From assembly GCA_030605515.1 (NCBI GenBank), contig JAUWIE010000007.1, positions 1 through 15,867 of the forward strand: a DNA stretch of 15,867 nucleotides, read 5' to 3'. A program made the position numbers and the translations under genes. The stretch is from Thermoplasmatota archaeon (GTDB lineage Archaea > Thermoplasmatota > E2 > DHVEG-1). The notes beneath the pieces are model-generated. The model was not told where the DNA came from and made no database searches. It was given only the letters and a program-made list of their open reading frames with translations. Shown piece after piece: positions 6,631-15,116 of this stretch. Positions within the stretch are counted from its first letter, which is position 1; every line of letters starts with the position of its first letter.

Positions 6631-8577
6631 ATGGGAAAGAGTATAGTGCAAAAAATTTTAGAAAAACATATTGTAGAAGGTAAATGGGATCCTGGTAATG
6701 AAGTTGCAATTAAAATCGATCAGACATTGACTCAGGATGCAACTGGTACAATGGCTTATCTTCAATTTGAGGCTATGGGTGCTCCGCGAGTAAAAACTGA
6801 GTTATCTGTTAGCTATGTCGATCATAATACAGTTCAGATTGGTTTTGAAAACGCTGATGATCATAAATATCTTCAGAGTGTAGCAGCAAAATATGGAGCT
6901 GTTTATTCACGTGCAGGAAATGGTATATGTCATCAGGTACATTTAGAACGATTTGGAAAACCTGGTAAGACACTTCTGGGTAGTGATTCTCATAATCCAA
7001 CTGGTGGAGGTATAGGAATGATCGCCATTGGTGCTGGTGGTCTTGATGTTGCTGTTGCAATGGCAGGTGGACCGTTCTATATTACTTGTCCAAAGGTTAT
7101 AAAGGTTAATCTAAAAGGGAAACTCAAACCATGGGTTGCAGCAAAGGATGTTGTTCTTAAGATGCTTGAGATCTTTACAACAAAGGGCAATGTAGGATGT
7201 GTTTTTGAATACAGCGGTGAAGGTATAAAAACTTTATCTGTGCCTGAAAGGGCAACTATTACAAATATGGGTGCTGAGTGTGGTGTTACAACATCTGTTT
7301 TTCCAAGTGATGATACAACAAAAGCTTTCCTAAGAGCTCAAGGACGTGAGAAAGACTGGGTTGAAATAAAACCTGATTCTGATGCAGATTATTTCAAAGA
7401 AATTGATCTTGATCTCGGTGAACTAGTTCCTCTAACTGCTTATCCTCATAGCCCTGGAAATATTAAAACTGTAAAAGAACTGGATGGTATGAATGTAGAT
7501 CAAGTATGTCTTGGAAGTTGTACTAACTCTTCATATAAGGATCTTATGACTGTTGCTAAGATACTCAAAGGCAAGAAATCTCATCCAAATGTTAGTTTTG
7601 TAATCGCCCCTGGTTCAAAACAGGTTTTAGAAAATATCGCAAGAGATGGTGGACTTACTGATCTAATCTCTGCTGGAGCTCGTATCGCTGAATCAGCCTG
7701 TGGATTCTGTATAGGTAACAGTCAATCACCAAAAACAGATGCTATATCACTTCGCACAAGTAATAGGAACTTCTTAGGTCGATCAGGGACAAAAAGCGCT
7801 CAGGCATATCTTGTAAGCCCTGAAACAGCGGCAGCAGCTGTAATAACTGGTAAAATGACTGACCCGCGTGATCTTGAGAAAATGGGTATAAAATATCCAA
7901 ATGTCGAAATGCCAAGAGAATTCTATATCGATGATAGCATGTTTATCTATCCACTGGATACTCCTGAAAAAATTAAGATATATCGTGGACCAAACATTGG
8001 TGATCCTCCAGCAAGTCTACCAATGCCCGATTCAATAAGTGGAGAGGTAACGATAAAAGTCGAAGATCAAATCACAACAGATCATATTATTCCTGCCGGA
8101 AGTAAAATGAAATACAGGTCAAATGTACCTAAATATTCAGAGTTTCTTTTTGAAGTCATTGATCCAACATTCCATGACCGAGCTGCAAAAATACGAGATA
8201 GTGGAAAACATAACATCGTTATCGCTGGATTAAGCTATGGTCAAGGATCATCTAGAGAGCATGCAGCGCTTTGTCCAATGTATATGGGTTTAAAAGCAGT
8301 AATTGCAAAGTCATTTGAGCGGATTCATACTGCGAATCTAATTAATTTTGGTATAATCCCATTAACATTCAAAAATGATAAGGATTATAACAAAATTGAA
8401 CAAGGAGATGACATTGAAATACCAAATGTTAAAAATGTCATTAAAAAAGGAGGGGGTTTACTAGTTAAAAACAAGACAAAAAACACTGAATTTGAAGTAG
8501 ATTATACTCTCTCAGAAAGACAAAAGAGGATAATTCTTGCAGGTGGTACACTTGCATATATGAAAAATCAATCCTGA
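6631..8577 (+). CDS. acn: aconitate hydratase (aconitase), Aquifex-type
   Basis: The enzyme isomerises citrate and isocitrate through a [4Fe-4S] cluster. The 648-residue length fits the shorter Aquifex-type aconitases rather than the ~900-residue AcnA/AcnB forms. Cluster cysteines are visible: C297 in GSCTNS and C357/C360 in ACGFCIG. Other signatures are GSDSHNPTGGG near the N-terminus, DHIIPAGSKMKYRSN at the swivelling-domain border, and the substrate-binding GSSREHA loop (539-545). The ATG at 6631 is chosen over an in-frame TTG at 6613 because GGGGAGGT lies between them at ideal spacing. It is the first gene of an operon with both ATP-citrate lyase subunits (33-nt gap) and isocitrate dehydrogenase, supplying the middle step between their substrates. 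3-Isopropylmalate dehydratase is excluded by the fused swivelling domain and this context. Confidence 0.95.
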   Translation: MGKSIVQKILEKHIVEGKWDPGNEVAIKIDQTLTQDATGTMAYLQFEAMGAPRVKTELSVSYVDHNTVQIGFENADDHKYLQSVAAKYGAVYSRAGNGICHQVHLERFGKPGKTLLGSDSHNPTGGGIGMIAIGAGGLDVAVAMAGGPFYITCPKVIKVNLKGKLKPWVAAKDVVLKMLEIFTTKGNVGCVFEYSGEGIKTLSVPERATITNMGAECGVTTSVFPSDDTTKAFLRAQGREKDWVEIKPDSDADYFKEIDLDLGELVPLTAYPHSPGNIKTVKELDGMNVDQVCLGSCTNSSYKDLMTVAKILKGKKSHPNVSFVIAPGSKQVLENIARDGGLTDLISAGARIAESACGFCIGNSQSPKTDAISLRTSNRNFLGRSGTKSAQAYLVSPETAAAAVITGKMTDPRDLEKMGIKYPNVEMPREFYIDDSMFIYPLDTPEKIKIYRGPNIGDPPASLPMPDSISGEVTIKVEDQITTDHIIPAGSKMKYRSNVPKYSEFLFEVIDPTFHDRAAKIRDSGKHNIVIAGLSYGQGSSREHAALCPMYMGLKAVIAKSFERIHTANLINFGIIPLTFKNDKDYNKIEQGDDIEIPNVKNVIKKGGGLLVKNKTKNTEFEVDYTLSERQKRIILAGGTLAYMKNQS

Positions 8578-8610
8578 TAAAAAAAATTAAAAAATAGGAG
8601 GAAAAAATAA

Positions 8611-9885
8611 ATGGCACAAAGAGGAATAAGAGAATACGATGGGAAAAAAATGCTTGCTAAATACTGGTCAGAATACATAAGCAAGGATTTCAAATTCCCA
8701 GGAAAAATTGTACTGGTGGATCCAAAAACAAAACTTGATGATCTACCGAAAAAATATAAATGGTTAACAAAAGAAAAACTAGTTGTCAAACCTGATCAGC
8801 TTTTTGGTAAACGAGGTAAACATGGACTAATAAAAGCAAATGCAACATTCGCAGAAACAAAAAAATGGATTAAAGAAAGAATGAACAAAGAAACAAAAGT
8901 TGGAAAAGTAACAGGAACATTGACACATTTCATTATTGAACCATTTGTTCCACATAAGGGTGAATTCTATGTTGCAATAAAAAGCAACCGTGAAGGTGAT
9001 ATGATTTATTTCTCCAATCATGGTGGAGTAGATATAGAAAGTGTGTGGAAGACTGTTGCAGAAATACAAATTGATGTAACTGATGATATTGACAAAATAA
9101 ATATTGAAAGTAAACTTCCAAAGGATACACCAAAAGCAAATAAGAAAATGTTTGCAGAATTTGTTAAAGGATTATACAAGTTCTATAGGGATCTTAACTA
9201 TGCATACCTAGAAATTAATCCATTTGTAATATCAGGAAAAGATATAGTGCCATTAGATCTTGTTGCTCGTATTGATGATACTGGTCATTTTGAGAGTAGT
9301 GAGAAATGGGGTGGTCTTACATTTCCAGCACCATTCGGACGTAAACTATCAAAAGAGGAAAAATACATCAAGATGATGGATGAAAAAAGTGGTGCATCAC
9401 TTAAACTCACTGTTTTAAATCAAAAAGGACGAGTTTGGACTATGGTTGCAGGTGGTGGAGGTAGTGTAATTTATACTGATACAATAGTTGATCTTGGTTA
9501 TCGTGATGAACTTGCTAACTATGGAGAATACAGTGGTAATCCGACCACTGATTTAACTTATGAGTATGCAAAAACCATCCTTGATTTGATGACTCGTGAG
9601 AAGGCTCCAAAAGGAAAACCAAAGTTCTTACTTGTTGGTGGAGGTATTGCAAACTTTACTGATGTTGCAAAAACTTTTACAGGCATTACAATGGCGCTTC
9701 GAGATTACAAAAAGAAACTTAAAGATACAAACGTGAAAATTTATGTGAGACGTGGTGGACCAAACTATCAGGAAGGTCTTCGCATTATGAATGATCTTGG
9801 TAAAGAACTAGGAATTCCAATTGATGTTTATGGACCTGAGACACATATGACTCGTATTGTTGATATGGCGTTAGGGGGTAAATAA
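8611..9885 (+). CDS. aclB: ATP-citrate lyase, small (ATP-grasp/citrate-binding) subunit
   Basis: The 424-residue protein matches the N-terminal part of animal ATP-citrate lyase and the small subunit of the split plant, fungal and Chlorobium enzymes. ATP-grasp features are KPDQLFGKRGKHGL (about 63), IEPFVPH (about 108) and YLEINPFV (about 200). The citrate-binding region carries GGGIANFT (343-350) and RRGGPNYQEG (380-389), corresponding to the citrate-contacting loop and arginine of the human enzyme. With the large subunit it converts citrate, CoA and ATP to acetyl-CoA, oxaloacetate, ADP and phosphate. AGGAGG at 8596-8601 supports the start. The stop overlaps the next ATG by one base (TAATG), implying coupled, stoichiometric synthesis. 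Succinyl-CoA synthetase beta is excluded by the citrate motifs and partner. Plant nomenclature calls this subunit ACLA. Confidence 0.95.
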   Translation: MAQRGIREYDGKKMLAKYWSEYISKDFKFPGKIVLVDPKTKLDDLPKKYKWLTKEKLVVKPDQLFGKRGKHGLIKANATFAETKKWIKERMNKETKVGKVTGTLTHFIIEPFVPHKGEFYVAIKSNREGDMIYFSNHGGVDIESVWKTVAEIQIDVTDDIDKINIESKLPKDTPKANKKMFAEFVKGLYKFYRDLNYAYLEINPFVISGKDIVPLDLVARIDDTGHFESSEKWGGLTFPAPFGRKLSKEEKYIKMMDEKSGASLKLTVLNQKGRVWTMVAGGGGSVIYTDTIVDLGYRDELANYGEYSGNPTTDLTYEYAKTILDLMTREKAPKGKPKFLLVGGGIANFTDVAKTFTGITMALRDYKKKLKDTNVKIYVRRGGPNYQEGLRIMNDLGKELGIPIDVYGPETHMTRIVDMALGGK

Positions 9886-11780
9886 TGGAGGCGATTACCG
9901 TGACAAAAACTAAATCAAAACCCAAAGCAAACAAGAAAGATTATATTATTATGGATAAAAACACAAAAGCAATTGTTTTTGGTTTTCAAACACGTGCAAT
10001 TCAGCGTATGCTTGATTTTGATTATATTTGCAGACGTGAAGAACCATCAGTTGTTGTAATAGTAAATCCAACTCGTGATGGAATGCATAAATGTTTCTGG
10101 GGTACAAAAGAAGTACTAATACCAATGGTTAAAACCATCAAAGAAGCTACCAAAATGCATCCAGAAGCAGATTTTATGGTGAATTTTGCAAGTTTCAGAT
10201 CAGCATATCCAACAAGCAAAGAAGCACTTGAAACTAAAACAATTCACTCAGTTGCAATAATTGCAGAAGGCATACCTGAACAAAGAACAAAAGAACTCAT
10301 TAAAATTGCAAATGAAAAAAACAAATGGATCATTGGTCCTGCAACAGTCGGTGGAATTGCGGCTGGTGGATTTAGAATTGGAAACACTGCTGGAATGCTT
10401 GATAACATCATTGCATCAAAACTACATCGTCAGGGTAGTGTTGCATATGTTTCAAAATCTGGTGGACTCAGTAATGAGTTGAATAATATCATTGCAATGA
10501 ACACCGATGGAGTTTATGAAGGAGTAGCAATAGGTGGAGATAGATACCCTGGTTCTACTTTTATCCAGCATATGATGCGATATGAGAAAAACCCTGATAT
10601 CAAAATGATAGTAATGCTTGGTGAAGTCGGTGGAACAGATGAATACGAAGTAATAGAAGCAATGAAAAAAGGAAAAATCAAAAAACCAGTTGTTGCGTGG
10701 TGTATTGGAACTTGTTCAAAAGTATTTCCGGCTGAAGTCCAGTTTGGTCATGCCGGTGCTAGAGCAGGTACAGATCGTGAAACAGCTGATGTTAAAAATA
10801 AAGCACTCAAAGAAGCTGGTGCATATGTTCCAACTAGTTTTGATGACTTTGATGAGCAAATTAAAAAAGCATATACAAAACTAGTAAAATCAGGTAAACA
10901 CAAACCAATACCAGATGTTGAACCACCTGTTATACCACTTGATTACGATGTAGCTCTGAAGCAGGGTGTTATTAGACGACCTGCAAACTTCATTAGCACT
11001 ATATCTGATGATCGAGGTGGAGAACTACGATACTGTGGTGTAAAGATTAGTAAAATCTTTGAAGATAAATGGGGTCTTGGCGGAGTAATAGGTTTACTTT
11101 GGTTTAAGAAAAACCTGCCACCTTGGGCACGAGAATTCATTGAGCGCGTGGTGTTACTTACAGCAGATCATGGACCTGCTGTATCTGGTGCACATAATAG
11201 TATTATTGCATCACGCGCTGGAAAAGATTTAATCTCTTCACTTGTCAGTGGTCTATTGACTATTGGGCCTAGATTTGGTGGAGCAGTACAAGGTAGTGCA
11301 GATCACTTCACAAAATACTTGTATGCTGGTGAAGAACCAAGCTTCATGGTCACGGATATGAAAAACAAAAACGTAAACATACAAGGTATTGGACATCGTA
11401 TCAAGTCAGTTACAAACCCGGATGTTCGTGTTACAATCATGGTAGATTTTGCAAAGAAAAACTTCCCAGTAACAGAAACACTTGACTACGCATTATCTGT
11501 TGAAAAACTGACAACCTCAAAAAGAAACAACCTAATTTTAAATGTTGATGGTTGCATCGGTGTCCTTTGTTGTGATATGTTACGTGGAATAGGCTATTCA
11601 AGAGACGAAGTCCGGGAATATGTAGACCTTGGAATATTAAACGCATTCTTTGTTCTCGGACGAAGTATTGGTTTCATGGGTCACATTATGGATCAGAAAC
11701 GTTTGAAATCAAGACTATATAGACACCCATGGGATGACATCGAATATATGATGCCAGATAAACCACAAAAAGTGAAATAA
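9885..11780 (+). CDS. aclA: ATP-citrate lyase, large (CoA-binding/citrate-synthase-like) subunit
   Basis: The 631-residue protein has a lysine-rich N-terminal extension and a CoA-binding Rossmann region beginning KAIVFGFQTRA. Next comes the phosphohistidine domain with EVQFGHAGA (His289 is the predicted phosphorylated residue) and GGDRYPGS. The citrate-synthase-like C-terminal half has TADHGPAVSGAHN, GIGHRIKS, LILNVDG and LYRHPWDDI. All active-site blocks of the human enzyme are recognisable. Two starts are possible: ATG at 9885, overlapping the previous stop with a wobble-pairing GGGGGT 5 nt upstream, or GTG at 9900, preceded by GGAGGCGAT, which nearly matches the anti-Shine-Dalgarno. They differ by five residues. 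It lies 24 nt before idh. The GGDRYPGS and citrate-synthase blocks distinguish it from succinyl-CoA synthetase alpha. Confidence 0.95.
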   Translation: MEAITVTKTKSKPKANKKDYIIMDKNTKAIVFGFQTRAIQRMLDFDYICRREEPSVVVIVNPTRDGMHKCFWGTKEVLIPMVKTIKEATKMHPEADFMVNFASFRSAYPTSKEALETKTIHSVAIIAEGIPEQRTKELIKIANEKNKWIIGPATVGGIAAGGFRIGNTAGMLDNIIASKLHRQGSVAYVSKSGGLSNELNNIIAMNTDGVYEGVAIGGDRYPGSTFIQHMMRYEKNPDIKMIVMLGEVGGTDEYEVIEAMKKGKIKKPVVAWCIGTCSKVFPAEVQFGHAGARAGTDRETADVKNKALKEAGAYVPTSFDDFDEQIKKAYTKLVKSGKHKPIPDVEPPVIPLDYDVALKQGVIRRPANFISTISDDRGGELRYCGVKISKIFEDKWGLGGVIGLLWFKKNLPPWAREFIERVVLLTADHGPAVSGAHNSIIASRAGKDLISSLVSGLLTIGPRFGGAVQGSADHFTKYLYAGEEPSFMVTDMKNKNVNIQGIGHRIKSVTNPDVRVTIMVDFAKKNFPVTETLDYALSVEKLTTSKRNNLILNVDGCIGVLCCDMLRGIGYSRDEVREYVDLGILNAFFVLGRSIGFMGHIMDQKRLKSRLYRHPWDDIEYMMPDKPQKVK

Positions 11781-11804
11781 ATAATATGATGGAGAACGAT
11801 ACAA

Positions 11805-14054
11805 ATGAGCAGTGAAGTTGAAAAAATAATTTATACAAAAGTTGATGAAGCACCAGCTTTAGCAACTTACTCTTTTCTCCCTATTATCAAAGCCTTTACA
11901 GACGCTGCAGAAGTTACTGTTGAAACAAGAGATATATCTCTTGCAGGAAGAATTACCGCAAATTTTCCTGAAAATCTCACTGAGAGTCAAAGAATATCTA
12001 ATGATTTAGCAGAATTAGGTGAGCTTGTAAAAAAACCAGAAGGCAATATCATCAAACTACCATGTATTAGTGCATCAATTCCTCAGTTGAAAGCAGCAAT
12101 TAAAGAATTACAAGAGCATGACTATAAAATACCAGATTACCCAGAGGACCCTCAAAACGAGACAGAGAAAAAAATCAAGGCCAGGTACGATAAAATTAAA
12201 GGAAGTGCTGTAAACCCTGTTTTAAGAATGGGAAACTCAGATCGTAGAGTCCCAGGTCCAGTAAAAAACTATGCAAAAAAGAACCCACATCCGATGGGTG
12301 AATGGACCAAAGATTCAAAATCACATGTTGCACATATGAGCAGCGGAGATCTTCGATCAAATGAGAAATCTATTACTATCACAGGAGAAACATCTGGAGA
12401 TGCTAGAATTGAGTTCGTTGATGAAAACGGAAATACAAAGGCTCTAAAAGAAAAATTAACGCTTCTAGTTGGTGAAATAATTGATGCAACAGTTATGAGT
12501 AAGTGTGCTTTACGAACATTTCTAAAGGAGCAAGTAGAAGATGCAAAAAAGAAAAATGTATTGTTCTCGGTACATTTGAAAGCCACAATGATGAAAGTTT
12601 CAGATCCAATAATTTTTGGTCATGTGGTTTCTGTTTTCTTCAAGGATGTTTTTGAAAAACATGCCTCTGTTTTTGCAGAACTAGGCATCAGTCCTAACAA
12701 TGGACTAGGTGATCTTTATGCAAAAATCAAGAATCTTTCTGAGGAAAAAAGAGCAGAAATCAAATCGGACATAAAAAGATGTTATGAAAATGGACCAAAA
12801 CTTGCGATGGTGAACTCTGACAAAGGCATTACAAACCTGCATGTTCCAAGTGATGTGATCATTGATGCATCTATACCTGCTGCAATTCGTAATTCAGGTA
12901 GAATGTGGGGTCCAGATGGCAAGCTTTATGACACAAAATTTGTGATACCTGACAGCAGTTATGCTGGAGTGTACAAGACAGTAATTGATTTTTGTAAAAA
13001 ACATGGGGCTTTTGATCCAACAACAATGGGAACTGTTCAAAATGTAGGTCTTATGGCACAAAAAGCAGAGGAATACGGTTCTCATGACAAAACATTTCAA
13101 TGCCCGGGTGACGGAACAGTTTGTGTTGTTTCAGATTCAGGACAAACAATGCTTGAACACCCTGTTGAAGAAGGCGATATCTGGCGTATGTGTCAGGTAA
13201 AGGATCTTCCGATTCAGGATTGGGTTAAACTAGCTGTAAATAGAGCAAAAGCAACTGGATCACCAGCTGTTTTCTGGTTGGATAAAAACAGAGCACATGA
13301 TGCACAGCTTATTGAAAAAGTAAATCGCTATTTGAAAGATCATGATACAAAGGATCTGGAAATCCATATTATGTCTCCTGTAGAAGCCACAAATTTTTCA
13401 ATAGAGCGTATGAAAGATGGTAAAGACACCATTTCAGTCACAGGTAACGTGTTGCGTGATTATCTTACGGACCTGTTCCCGATTCTTGAAGTAGGTACCA
13501 GTGCAAAAATGTATTCAATAGTACCTCTTATGAATGGTGGTGGATTATATGATACAGGAGCAGGTGGCTCAGCACCCAAGCATGTCCAACAGTTTCTGGA
13601 AGAAGGCCATCTAAGATGGGATTCCCTTGGAGAATTTCTAGCTCTTGCGGTTTCACTGGAACATCTGAGCAATACAACCAAGAATGATAAAGCCAAAGTT
13701 TTAGGAGAGGCACTTGACCAAGCAACAAGTAAATTCCTTATAAACAACAAGTCTCCTTCACGGAAGGTTAATGAGCTGGATAACAGAGGTAGTCATTTTT
13801 ATCTAACATTATACTGGGCACAAGCATTGGCTGAGCAAACTAAAGATGTTGAACTTCAAACACGTTTTGCAAAACTTGCAAAAGAACTTTCTGACAATGA
13901 ATCTAAGATCATTGGTAAGTTGAACGCAGCACAAGGACAGCCAGTTAAGATGGGTGGTTATTACAAACCAAATACTGAATTAGCAACAAAAGCAATGCGT
14001 CCAAGCGCAACTTTCAACGCAGCAATAGAATCATTAGCTGTTATTAATGCGTAA
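11805..14054 (+). CDS. idh: isocitrate dehydrogenase, NADP-dependent, monomeric type
   Basis: The 749-residue protein matches the monomeric IDH family (about 740 residues, known from Azotobacter and Corynebacterium) end to end. Signatures are DEAPALATYSFLPI, ETRDISLAGR, GNSDRR, SKSHVAHM, ATMMKVSDPI, MVNSDKGITNLHVPSDV, DPTTMGTVQNVGLMAQKAEE, ISVTGNVLRDYLTD and GAGGSAPKHVQQF. Lys592-His593 and Arg604 fall at the positions that recognise the NADP 2'-phosphate in this family, so NADPH is expected. It catalyses isocitrate to 2-oxoglutarate plus CO2, or the reductive carboxylation. The ATG has GGAGA at 11791-11795, 9 nt upstream. It is the last gene of the acn-acl operon. This family is chiefly bacterial, unlike the homodimeric enzyme common in archaea, which suggests acquisition by transfer; base composition does not look foreign by eye. 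Confidence 0.96.
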   Translation: MSSEVEKIIYTKVDEAPALATYSFLPIIKAFTDAAEVTVETRDISLAGRITANFPENLTESQRISNDLAELGELVKKPEGNIIKLPCISASIPQLKAAIKELQEHDYKIPDYPEDPQNETEKKIKARYDKIKGSAVNPVLRMGNSDRRVPGPVKNYAKKNPHPMGEWTKDSKSHVAHMSSGDLRSNEKSITITGETSGDARIEFVDENGNTKALKEKLTLLVGEIIDATVMSKCALRTFLKEQVEDAKKKNVLFSVHLKATMMKVSDPIIFGHVVSVFFKDVFEKHASVFAELGISPNNGLGDLYAKIKNLSEEKRAEIKSDIKRCYENGPKLAMVNSDKGITNLHVPSDVIIDASIPAAIRNSGRMWGPDGKLYDTKFVIPDSSYAGVYKTVIDFCKKHGAFDPTTMGTVQNVGLMAQKAEEYGSHDKTFQCPGDGTVCVVSDSGQTMLEHPVEEGDIWRMCQVKDLPIQDWVKLAVNRAKATGSPAVFWLDKNRAHDAQLIEKVNRYLKDHDTKDLEIHIMSPVEATNFSIERMKDGKDTISVTGNVLRDYLTDLFPILEVGTSAKMYSIVPLMNGGGLYDTGAGGSAPKHVQQFLEEGHLRWDSLGEFLALAVSLEHLSNTTKNDKAKVLGEALDQATSKFLINNKSPSRKVNELDNRGSHFYLTLYWAQALAEQTKDVELQTRFAKLAKELSDNESKIIGKLNAAQGQPVKMGGYYKPNTELATKAMRPSATFNAAIESLAVINA

Positions 14055-14272
14055 CCTGTACTAAGTAAACCTCACCTAAAGCAGCTGATATAGAGGGTTG
14101 AGTAAAGGCTGTAGTAATAGATACAATTGAATAAGATGGAACTTTACGTATTTCAAATCCTCCAGCAAAAAAAGTGGCAACAACTGAAGAGTTCATATAG
14201 GCTATTGTTAAAAGTCTAGATAAAAAGATGGGAAAATAATAACCCTTCTTTTTTTTATTATTCCTAACAATT
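14044..14272 (-). other. 276-bp gene-poor gap (14055-14330) with an unexplained antisense open frame
   Basis: Between idh and the next gene the minus strand is open for about 75 codons, ending in TAA inside the last codons of idh (convergent overlap of 11 nt). The internal ATG at 14196 would give 50 residues (MNSSVVATFFAGGFEIRKV…, rich in Ser, Thr, Ala and Val). There is no ribosome binding site or TATA box upstream. The frame also runs through the operon terminator hairpin, which argues against a working gene. It could be a decayed gene end, an antisense feature or chance. Confidence 0.2.
14225..14256 (+). terminator. hairpin plus T-tract terminator of the acn-aclBA-idh operon
   Basis: AAGATGGG (14225-14232) and CCCTTCTT (14243-14250) pair at 7 of 8 positions around a 10-nt A-rich loop. 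The arm runs directly into six more Ts, giving eight in a row. It is about 170 nt past the idh stop and about 30 nt before the next promoter. Confidence 0.6.
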
Positions 14273-14287
14273 TAATGCTTGTTTTCT

Positions 14288-14299
14288 AAATATATATAA
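14288..14299 (+). promoter_or_regulatory. TATA box for the DUF167-TOPRIM unit
   Basis: AAATATATATAA is preceded by TTTTCT and lies about 36 nt upstream of the ATG at 14331. The predicted start of transcription is near 14320. The gene has no Shine-Dalgarno, so it is probably translated from a leaderless or near-leaderless mRNA. Confidence 0.6.
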
Positions 14300-14330
14300 A
14301 GTTACAAACTATATGAATTGACCAGCTATT

Positions 14331-14651
14331 ATGGATTTAAGTCAGGCAGTTATAAAACATAGAGATGGTGCCACTCTCAATCTTTTTGTTACAACTAAAG
14401 CTAATTCTTCAATTTTTCCAGCTGGTTACAATATCTGGCGAAAACGAATAGAAATAAAGGTTTGTGCTGAAGCAAAAGAAAACATGGCAAATAAAGAACT
14501 AATAAAAACCATTGCAGAGTATTTTAGTATATTAACTAAAGATATATCTATTGTTTCTGGGGAGAAGAACCGTGAGAAGACAATACTAGTAAAAGATGTC
14601 TATGTAGAGGATATTATTAAAAAAATAAGGAAGTCTTTAGATGGATTATGA
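14331..14651 (+). CDS. DUF167 (YggU-type) family protein
   Basis: The 106-residue protein has the DUF167 pattern: an N-terminal strand pair with VTTKANSS, a central IEIKVCAEAKENMANKELIKTIAEYF block (conserved K-V-x-A-x-A/P-x-x-x-x-A-N-x-x-L), and ISIVSGEKNREKTILV, matching the G-x-x-S-R/N-x-K motif. The molecular role of the family is not established. The ATG lacks a ribosome binding site but sits about 10 nt after the predicted transcription start, consistent with leaderless translation. Its last 11 nt overlap the TOPRIM gene, so the two are expressed together. Family confident, function unknown. Confidence 0.85.
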   Translation: MDLSQAVIKHRDGATLNLFVTTKANSSIFPAGYNIWRKRIEIKVCAEAKENMANKELIKTIAEYFSILTKDISIVSGEKNREKTILVKDVYVEDIIKKIRKSLDGL

Positions 14652-15033
14652 GAAATCCTTTGAGGATCTTGAGAAAGTATTATTGGAGTTACAAGAGGAA
14701 AATAAAATTATTCCTATTATTGTTGAGGGCGATAAGGATATTGAAGCGCTTCGTAAACTAGGAATTAAAGGGTTGATCATTAGTGTGAACACGGGTATGT
14801 CAATTACAAATTTTTGTGATAAAATCGCTAGAAAGTATAAGGAAATTATTATTCTTACAGATTGGGATAGAAAAGGAGGGTTTCTTTGTCATACAATTAG
14901 AAAAAATTTAGAGGGGCGTGTTAAATGTAACATTAGATTTAGGGAATTGTTTGCTAAAAATGCTATGATTCGTACAGTGGAGGGATTGCCCTCCTGGATT
15001 AAAACGATGAAGAAGAAATTAAATCTAATTTAG
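14641..15033 (+). CDS. small TOPRIM-domain protein (UPF0292-like)
   Basis: The 130-residue protein is essentially one TOPRIM fold. Glu29 in IIVEGDKD is the conserved acidic residue after the first strand. Asp74 and Asp76 in ILTDWDRKG form the metal-binding D-x-D. The VEGLP motif near the C-terminus fits archaeal UPF0292-type proteins of similar length. TOPRIM domains bind Mg2+ and act in primases, topoisomerases and small nucleases; the activity of this stand-alone form is not known to me. Its ATG overlaps the end of the DUF167 gene, with AAGGAAG about 7 nt upstream. A short AT-rich spacer follows, then the promoter of a candidate non-coding RNA. Confidence 0.85.
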   Translation: MDYEKSFEDLEKVLLELQEENKIIPIIVEGDKDIEALRKLGIKGLIISVNTGMSITNFCDKIARKYKEIIILTDWDRKGGFLCHTIRKNLEGRVKCNIRFRELFAKNAMIRTVEGLPSWIKTMKKKLNLI

Positions 15034-15116
15034 AAAATTTTCCGATTGGTAAATAATAAAACATTTGTAACAAAATATTTTCATATTAATACATATATGG
15101 ATTTTGTAAAATATTT

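Noticed and set aside
6809..7060. Antisense frame inside aconitase (histidine- and glutamine-rich)
   Set aside because: It is a shadow of the well-supported aconitase reading frame, with no ribosome binding site and low-complexity composition typical of reverse-strand frames.
13460..13750. Antisense frames inside idh
   Set aside because: They lie wholly within a strongly conserved enzyme gene and have no promoter or ribosome binding site.
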